DNA of 13,283 nucleotides from Funneliformis mosseae (lineage: Eukaryota > Glomeromycota > Glomeromycetes > Glomerales > Glomeraceae). The translations under genes were made by a program, and so were the position numbers. Each line of letters starts with the position of its first letter. Within the stretch, counting starts at the first letter, position 1. The stretch is taken from positions 1-13,283 of the forward strand of contig CAJVPP010002872.1 in the NCBI GenBank assembly GCA_910592005.1, written 5' to 3'. Below the pieces are notes generated by a model. The model had not been told where the DNA came from. It saw only the letters and a list, made by a program, of their open reading frames with translations, and ran no database searches. Below are positions 8,136 through 13,283 of the stretch, piece after piece.

Positions 8136-8315
8136 GTGAGTGAGATATGAAGATAAAAAAATACCTTGTATAATTTAAACATGTCAGGTTCAAGGAGCAC
8201 GTGCTAACGAAAAATAAAAATTTTCTTTTAATGTGCAAGATTTTTTTCCTGAGTCAAGTATTTTTAAGAAAATTTATTGCTCATATTGAAACCATAACGA
8301 CAATGAATTTTTCAG
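8136..8315 (+). other. Candidate 180-nt intron, perhaps in the 5'UTR of paralogue 2
   Basis: ACAG/GTGAGT at 8132-8141 is a near-perfect 5' splice site. TGAATTTTTCAG ending at 8315 is a strong 3' splice site, with a CATAAC branch-like sequence about 20 nt upstream of the AG. The frame left open before the donor closes with TGA right after splicing, so this is unlikely to be a coding intron in that frame. Because it ends 140 bp before the ATG of paralogue 2, a 5'UTR intron of that gene is the simplest reading. An alternative donor, GTATGT, lies at 8074. Exon sequence before the donor carries CCAAT words. Confidence 0.35.
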
Positions 8316-8440
8316 ATGAAATATCAATATTTAAGATCAAAATTTAGTTGTAATGTTTACGAATGGTGATTACCGATTTTTTTAACCTAACCTTTGATTA
8401 ATACGACAAATAAGTTTTAAATTATAATGAATCTGGTCGG

Positions 8441-8455
8441 TATAATTATATAAAT
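8441..8455 (+). promoter_or_regulatory. TATA-like run directly before the ATG of paralogue 2
   Basis: TATAATTATATAAAT abuts the ATG at 8456. If this were the working TATA box, transcription would begin after that ATG and Met15 (8498) would be the start. If the gene is transcribed from upstream through the 8136-8315 intron, the sequence is just AT-rich leader. Confidence 0.25.
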
Positions 8456-8821
8456 ATGATAAGTTCATCGAGAAAAAAAAAACAAACTCATCTCGAAATG
8501 ATTCCAATCAAAGCTTTAAACGATCTTGAACGAAACAATAATCGAACAAGAGTGATTCGGCGTAGGAGACAACGGATTACAAAACAATTTTATCAAAGAA
8601 GAAATTTAATCGTTCCTACACGACCCCCAAGAATCATTAATCGAAGACAGAACCAACTTGCAAATAGGATTTGTCAAAGAAGTAGAGTTCAGTTCAATAA
8701 TAACGATACATTATACAGAATTTCAAATTTACCTTCTCAAATGGCCAATAATCTCAATAATCTCAACAATCTCAATAATCTTTTGGTGGAAGAATTCTTC
8801 AATGGCGCTTCATTTGTTTAA
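8456..8821 (+). CDS. Small Arg-rich protein ending FFNGASFV, paralogue 2 (121 aa)
   Basis: This is the longer paralogue of the 94-residue protein at 5352-5636; the family is not recognised. It begins with a Lys-rich start (KKK at 7-9) and an Arg cluster (RRRR at 35-38). YQRR lies at 46-49, a Pro/Arg segment (PTRPPR, 54-59) follows, and RICQR lies at 71-75. RISNLP is at 88-93, three Leu-Asn-Asn units at 100-108 and FFNGASFV at 114-121. The (Y/C)QR motif therefore occurs twice in each protein with similar neighbours, which suggests internal duplication. The last 106 nt differ from paralogue 1 at 13 positions, and the final seven residues and the triple repeat are unchanged. No signal peptide or membrane span is seen. 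The strong positive charge suggests nucleic-acid contact, by inference only. Met1 is the first ATG; Met15 is a credible alternative. Confidence 0.65.
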   Translation: MISSSRKKKQTHLEMIPIKALNDLERNNNRTRVIRRRRQRITKQFYQRRNLIVPTRPPRIINRRQNQLANRICQRSRVQFNNNDTLYRISNLPSQMANNLNNLNNLNNLLVEEFFNGASFV

Positions 8822-8944
8822 AACCTTCTTTTGGAAAAAAAAAAAAAGTTTTATCTCGTTACTTGACTGTTATTTTAAAATTTATTTACCTATTTCCTTT
8901 TATTCATGTATGTTTAAAATCTTTTGAATGTAAACTTTAATAAT

Positions 8945-8950
8945 AATAAA
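8945..8950 (+). terminator. AATAAA polyadenylation-type signal after paralogue 2
   Basis: AATAAA lies 124 nt after the stop codon of the 121-aa gene, a plausible 3'UTR length. In such AT-rich DNA the hexamer is frequent, so position is the main support. It is preceded by ATGTAAACTTTA, which resembles GTGTAAACTTTA about 165 nt downstream of paralogue 1. Confidence 0.35.
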
Positions 8951-9059
8951 AGGATTATAATGTCATACAAGTAAAGTCCCTGTTGATTTGTTTTCCAAAT
9001 ATGCTTTCAGCTTTCATCTAATTTTTTTTTCACGGAGATACTGGTATTCATATCTTCCG

Positions 9060-9102
9060 ATTGGTTAAAACTATTGACTGCAGGAAGACGTCATATATTT
9101 AA
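9060..9102 (+). promoter_or_regulatory. CCAAT + CRE-like + TATA promoter, no gene behind it
   Basis: ATTGG (inverted CCAAT box) at 9060-9064, GACGTCAT (CRE/ATF-like bZIP site) at 9087-9094 and TATATTTAA at 9094-9102 are arranged as in a standard RNA polymerase II promoter. Downstream ATGs give only frames of a few codons, so a non-coding transcript or a spliced gene with unseen exons is possible. Chance assembly cannot be excluded. Confidence 0.35.
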
Positions 9103-9700
9103 GGGCAAAGTGACAATCATTGAGTCTTTATCTCAAATCGTGTTAGTCTGGGAAATTTGATTGCTGTGATACATGTTTATTTTTTGATTGTTTGAACGAG
9201 AGAAAAAAAAGTCGAATTCTGATATTGATAAATGACATAAACCCACCAGTTATTATTATTATTTTTTTTAGAAAAAAAAAAAAAATTATTAAATCTACAC
9301 GGGAAAATTCCACATAATTTTAGGTTCGGCTTATTCCCTTTATTGTAGCGATTTTTAATAAACTTTTATGAAATATAAATGTTCTCAACAATGAATGAAT
9401 GATATGTCGTTATGTTATGCAATAGTCATTGATCAACGTTGTCTATTTTATCGATTCTTAAGCCTATCATTTTAATGAATTTTGTTTTAGGTTAAGATTA
9501 AAGTGAATACTGATTTAATGTAACCGAACTTAATTAATACTTATAATTAAAATGTAATTGACACAACTTAAGTTAAACCAACTTAAAGGTTTTTTATCTT
9601 TATTTTTATTAGCTAGCATTTAGTTTGTAACCACGCGGAAAAACCTCTAACAGGGGAGTTAATCTACGCAATCGCTTTTATTTGATTTTGTCAAAAAGTA
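9103..9700. other. Island DNA downstream of the orphan promoter, no gene seen
   Basis: No reading frame of note. There is an ATT repeat near 9251 with a following A run, and an AACTTAA word repeated around 9528-9586. The island continues to the Tc1-like element at about 9790. Confidence 0.3.
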
Positions 9701-9704
9701 ACGT

Positions 9705-9753
9705 ACACATCATAGACACACATCATATACATCCATCATATACATCATCCATA
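9705..9753. repeat. CATCATA/ACATC short tandem repeat
   Basis: Imperfect repetition of ACATCATA and ACATCCATCATAT units covers about 50 bp. It directly precedes the left end of the Tc1-like element by about 40 bp. Confidence 0.55.
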
Positions 9754-9789
9754 CTCGAAATGTTGATATTGTGTATTTATTAAAATTTA

Positions 9790-10487
9790 TTGGTCGGTGT
9801 ACAAAAACATTTTTAACTCATTCCATAAATTTACGCATAACTTTTAATATTTTTGTTAGATGGGCTGAATCACACGCAAACCAAAAGAAACTGTCAGTAC
9901 TGTGCGCTTAGTTTTTTGAATATTATGAAAAATTGTACATAATAAACTTGGTTAATTTTAGTACCATTTGAAAGCTCTGTTTCTTACGCATATTTATGGT
10001 AGCACCAATTTCTTTTTTTAGGTATTAGTTATTGTTTACAATTAAAAACCAAAAAAAACAATAATAATCAAAAACTTGTATCAAATGTAAATCACTAACT
10101 TTTCTTATCCAAAAGATGGGTAAAAATTCAGAACTTACTATTTTTGAATGTGGACAAATAATTGGACTACATAAAGGTGGTCATAAAAAAACAGAAATTA
10201 GAAATTAGTCAAATTCTTGACATTTTAGAGTCTACAATCAGAAGAATAATCAAATAATATGGAAATGCAAACACACCTTTAAGCAAAAATCAAAGTGGTC
10301 AACCTCTACTATTTGATGATAATGGCTGTAAAGTTTAAAGGAAATTGTCACTAAAATAATAATTCTTTAGCTACTAAAATTACAGAAGAAATAACTGGTT
10401 AAAAAGTTTGTATTAAAACAATTCATAAAAATCTGCATAAAATTCTCATCATATAGTCTAGGTAAGCATAGCAGGCTTTTTCTGTGA
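9790..10487 (+). mobile_element. 5' part of a Tc1/mariner-like transposon, truncated
   Basis: The element is recognised by its transposase start at 10116 and a 320-bp leader beginning near GGTGTACAAAAAC (9797), which looks like a Tc1-type terminal sequence. No inverted partner of that sequence was found downstream. The catalytic domain and right end are missing, because the coding part stops near 10485 at an imperfect palindrome. The leader keeps island-like composition, so this insertion is probably younger than the hAT and Tigger relics. The exact left end is uncertain. Confidence 0.55.
10116..10487 (+). pseudogene. Tc1/mariner transposase relic, DNA-binding domains only
   Basis: Translation from the ATG at 10116 starts MGKNSELTIFECGQIIGLHK and enters a helix-turn-helix. 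A 7-nt tandem duplication (AAATTAG twice, about 10195-10208) shifts the frame. In the next frame it resumes SQILDILESTIRRIIK, a stop, then NTPLSKNQSGQPLLFDD (the basic GRP-like linker of Tc1 proteins). A further shift leads to the second helix-turn-helix, ATKITEEITG...IKTIHKNLHK, and a final SR.A.QAF stretch matching the end of the bipartite DNA-binding region. The DDE catalytic domain is absent. Functional relatives bind their own inverted repeats and integrate at TA; this copy cannot. Confidence 0.8.
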
Positions 10488-10520
10488 TTGACTAATTATA
10501 TACTAATATGATTAGCCAAT
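10487..10520. repeat. Imperfect palindrome at the Tc1 truncation point
   Basis: ATTGACTAATTATA (10487-10500) pairs with TATGATTAGCCAAT (10507-10520) at 12 of 14 positions across a 6-nt loop. The two mismatches are transitions of the C-to-T/G-to-A kind. It begins exactly where Tc1 transposase similarity stops, so it may be the end of another element that inserted or a rearrangement junction. Confidence 0.5.
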
Positions 10521-10884
10521 AACAAATTATATGACTATTCATTTTAATAAATTTTAATTTTTTAAGTCTGAAATCATTAATATTTATATGAAAATATTAT
10601 GTAAAAGGGATCAAATTATCTTAACAAGTGAAAAATATATTAAAATATTTTTTTATTAAATTATATTGATATAAAATGCATTTAGATATTAATCTAAATT
10701 ACAGTTCATTATTAGTTATTTGGTTTAAAAAATGTAAATCAAAATTATACAATAAAGTTAAAATATGAAAGAATAGTTATACATTATTTATTATTTATTA
10801 AAAATAATTCAACTTTCTTTTTTATTTGTGTAAATAAATAAAATAAATCTTAAAATATATACTAATATATAATCTAAATTTCAA

Positions 10885-10921
10885 TCTCTTTCTTTCTCTC
10901 TTTATATATATATATATATAA
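10885..10921. repeat. CT-rich tract followed by (TA)9 microsatellite
   Basis: A pyrimidine run CTCTTTCTTTCTCTCTTT joins nine TA dinucleotides (10903-10920). Simple repeat, no function implied. Confidence 0.8.
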
Positions 10922-11167
10922 AATAATATATTGTAAAAACACTCTTATTAGCTAAGTTCTGAATTACCTTATTTTTTATTAAATTACTTTGACAGTTTAT
11001 AAAACAGAAGGTATACTTTAAAAATTTTTATCACAATCCTTGCAAATTTATTCTTATAGTTACAAATCTATTTAAAGATAAATAAGTATCTTTTTTATAT
11101 GAATTTAATATTTAAGATTATTTTAAAATTAAACAATCAGGTTTAAGCTTTTTATACTGTCTAGGTA

Positions 11168-11348
11168 CTATTTATAATAATAATAGCAAATAAGTACTAA
11201 TTTTATAAATTATAACAAATCTATTAATTCTTTTATTTTAGTATAAAAAAATATTAATTTGTTAAAAAAATATAAAATTTCTTTGATAATTTTGTTGTAA
11301 AAATCTTATAATTTTCAATGTAATAAAATATAATTTTTTTATTATTTT
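11168..11348. repeat. About 181-bp direct repeat, copy A
   Basis: Begins CTATTTATAATAATAATAGC and ends near ATTATTTT. It aligns along its length with 11432-11613, with small indels and substitutions. The first 60 bp are nearly identical. Confidence 0.7.
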
Positions 11349-11431
11349 ACATTTATCTTGAATAACGAATTCAATTTGTATCAAATATTAGCTAGAGACT
11401 TAAATTTTTTTTCCATTATGCTGCCTGAGAT

Positions 11432-11613
11432 CTATTTATAATAATAATAGCAAATAAGTATAAATTTTATAAATTATAATAAATCTATTAATTCTTTTGT
11501 TTTCAGTAAAAATCAATTGTTAAAAAATATTAATTTATTAAAAAACATATAATTTCATTGTAAAAATCTTATAATTTTTAATATAATAAGATATAATTTT
11601 TTTTATTATTTTT
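11432..11613. repeat. About 182-bp direct repeat, copy B
   Basis: Same orientation as 11168-11348, 264 bp downstream. The 83-bp spacer between the copies (11349-11431) includes the only G/C-richer word nearby (CTGCCTGAGATC). The pair could be a tandem duplication, or the ends of a very short LTR-like or solo element. Confidence 0.7.
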
Positions 11614-11906
11614 ATATATTATTAATTAATAATTCTTTATATATCATTTTTTATTAAAAAAAATGCCAAAAAAAAATCCTTATAAATTATAAGGAAATGT
11701 GATACAGAATTTTAAAAAATGAATACAAAACTTATTTATAATAATAAAAAACGTATGCAAATTTTTTATAGGAAAATAGGATCTTATAATAATATTAGTA
11801 ATTTTTTATTTTTTATTTAACAAAGTATATATTATACAAATAGTAATTTATTATAAAATAATAAAGAAAATCAAAATATTTCTGCCAAAAAAATCGATTA
11901 GATAAG

Positions 11907-12495
11907 AAATTTGTTGAAATTATTATAAAAGATGATTAATCAATAAATATTAAAAATGATAAAGAATTTCATAAATTTGTGAAAGAATTAGATTTACTTT
12001 ATAAATTACTAAGTAATAAAATTGAAAGAACTGCTAGATAAAGTTACAATTTTTTAAAAAGAAATTATTTATCTATTTGAATAAGATATTATATCATACT
12101 TTTTAACTTTAGATCTTTAGATATTAAGAAGCTAATTACTTAGGTATGACTTATTCATTTGTAAATATTTAATTTGAATTTTTGAAACTACTTTGGTAAT
12201 TAAATATTTAAAATATTCATATATAAGTAAAAAATATTATTAATTATTTTAATCAAATAATTAGAAAATATAATTAAATAGAAAAATCTTTATAATAAAT
12301 TAGTTAAAGCTAATAAGTTATTTAAAAATTTTAATAATATTACATGCTTACTATGTGTAACTCATACATTCTAATTAGTAGTAGAAAAAGAGTAAGAGAT
12401 TAATTGTATAAGTAAAATTTTTAATCAGTTTCTTTATTATATCAAAATAAATTAAATGATTAATTAAAATTCAAAAAAAAATATAGATATAATCA
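11907..12495 (+). pseudogene. Decayed hAT-family (Ac-like) transposase
   Basis: A run of 42 codons (11907-12032) with one stop (11937-11939, at a usual Gln) contains KFVEIIIKDD, then NDKEFHKFVKELDLLYKLLSNK. This matches the hAT block QPFS.VEN..F..F...LDP.Y.LPSR. About 12095-12170 carries degraded TLDLW and NYLGMTYSFV, as in the segment with the first catalytic Asp. Frame 12297-12395 reads KLVKANKLFKNFNNI, then TCLLCVTHTF, a stop and LVVEKE, the hAT CAAHTLQL.V signature. From 12424 another frame gives ISFF..SK, a stop and IK, like the following conserved stretch. The C-terminal dimerisation domain is not recognisable. The protein would be a DDE cut-and-paste transposase; this copy is dead. Confidence 0.8.
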
Positions 12496-12721
12496 GAAAG
12501 AAATAAATTTAATAAAAGTTATTTAAAACCTATAATTTTAATTGAATTATTTTTTAATTTTTGATATATAATTTTTTAATATTAAGATTTAAGTGAATAT
12601 GATCATTACTTTTGATTTATTTTTAATATAAATATCATATTACACAATCTAAAATACCTTTATAAACTATAGATCAATTTTGGCTAATATAGATATTTTG
12701 ATAGTGTATATCTGCTATATA

Positions 12722-13094
12722 ATTTAATAAAAATTTGCTATGTTTATTAAAAAATAGTTTATTATATATTATTATGATCTACTTAATTTTATATCAAATT
12801 TTGCAATAATTAAAAGAATTTCTGATTAAATATGGATTAATTAAATTTCATGTAACTTCTACCTATTTAATAAGTAATGAATATAATGGTTATTTAATAT
12901 ATCATAAAGAAGTTAATTCATAAATTATTTCTACAATCTAATAATTATAAAGTGCTCAAATTTTCATTTTAAAACTTTTATTAATACTAATATTTAATGG
13001 TTGTATTTTGAGTATTAACACACTAAAAATTACAGCTATATTAATATTATTGATTAATAATTTATTTTTACCAGATATACTACATATATATTAA
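12722..13094 (+). pseudogene. Unassigned decayed reading frame, about 120 codons
   Basis: One frame stays aligned for about 370 bp with six internal stops, all TAA, as if from CAA (Gln). Readable pieces include KEFLIKYGLIKFHVTSTYL, ISNEYNGYLIYHKEVNS, an ISTI-stop-stop-L-stop-SAQIFIL cluster and LFLPDILHIY before the final stop. I do not recognise the family. It follows the hAT relic on the same strand but does not resemble the rest of a hAT transposase, so it is probably a different element or a host-gene fossil. In AT-extreme DNA a frame this long with only one kind of stop is notable but could partly be chance. Confidence 0.35.
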
Positions 13095-13146
13095 AAGAAT
13101 CAAAAATTAAAAGGGAATTTTAATTATCAAAAGTAGAGTTCCAAAT

Positions 13147-13283
13147 GAGTCGAGTCGAATCGAGTTTAAAGACTAACTCTATTCGACTCATTTTTTTCGA
13201 GTTAAATCGAGTCAAATTTATTTTATAAAATCTTTCAATTTGATTTGATTTGAGTTATATAAATTTTAAACTCGACTCAATTT
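13147..13283. repeat. TCGAGT-motif repeat with hairpin, runs off the window
   Basis: The words GAGTCGA and TCGAGTT occur many times on both strands. GAGTCGAATCGAGTT (13152-13166) pairs with AACTCTATTCGACTC (13175-13189) at 14 of 15 positions across an 8-nt loop. A second inverted set lies around 13199-13216 and 13261-13283. The CG-containing motif survives in DNA otherwise almost free of CG, so it is younger or protected. It is likely the end of a dispersed element continuing beyond the window. Confidence 0.6.

Larger units (their letters stand above)
10521..11880. other. Extremely AT-rich, gene-free block (right, first part)
   Basis: No reading frame or recognised element on either strand apart from the repeats listed separately. 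Composition is again extreme. A short near-palindrome CCTTATA-AAT-TATAAGG lies at 11678-11694. Confidence 0.5.

Noticed and set aside
8658..8927. 89-codon plus-strand frame overlapping paralogue 2
   Set aside because: It lies in another frame of the supported 121-aa gene, lacks an ATG start (it begins at TTG) and its tail is homopolymer-coded.
10903..11613. CRISPR-like or centromeric satellite array
   Set aside because: There are only two copies of a 181-bp unit plus a TA microsatellite; no regular short repeats with unique spacers and no long tandem array.

Overview
The window looks like nuclear DNA of an AT-rich eukaryote, most likely a fungus and possibly an arbuscular-mycorrhizal one (Rhizophagus/Glomeromycotina type). 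The grounds are a very low GC content, dense remains of DNA transposons (Tigger/pogo, Tc1/mariner and hAT), fungal-type splice signals, many long A/T homopolymers and a TCGAG-motif repeat at the right edge. The phylum assignment is inference; no marker gene is present. There is nothing bacterial here: no operons, ribosome-binding sites or rRNA, and I found no tRNA.

The layout is a roughly 6 kb island of ordinary AT-rich DNA (about 4440-10480) between two extremely AT-rich blocks (about 95-4440 and 10490-13140). One line in the left block (1321-1380) has 2 G/C bases in 60, whereas one in the island (7081-7140) has 25 in 60. A short less AT-rich piece also forms the left edge (1-95). The AT-rich blocks are graveyards of transposons whose reading frames are full of stops at places where the family has Gln or Trp codons, as expected from CpA-to-TpA type decay. 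A Tigger/pogo-like transposase C-terminal half lies at 3500-4030, a hAT transposase at 11907-12495, and an unassigned decayed reading frame at 12722-13094. A Tc1/mariner element enters the right edge of the island (about 9790-10487), keeps its leader and DNA-binding domains, and is cut off at an imperfect palindrome.

The island holds the only convincing intact genes: two same-strand paralogues about 3.1 kb apart (5352-5636, 94 aa; 8456-8821, 121 aa). They encode small Arg-rich proteins with a duplicated (C/Y)QR motif, an RISNLP block, an exact triple Leu-Asn-Asn repeat and the identical C-terminus FFNGASFV. Their last 106 nt differ at 13 positions. I do not recognise the family; it is the best candidate here for something undescribed.

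Between and around the paralogues are several coding-like or promoter-like segments that cannot be settled by eye: 6105-6299 (open on both strands), 6688-6876, 7083-7217, 7875-8048 on the minus strand, and a consensus intron (8136-8315) just upstream of the second paralogue that may be its 5'UTR intron. Two well-formed TATA/CCAAT-type promoter arrangements (around 7351 and 9060-9102) have no clear gene behind them.
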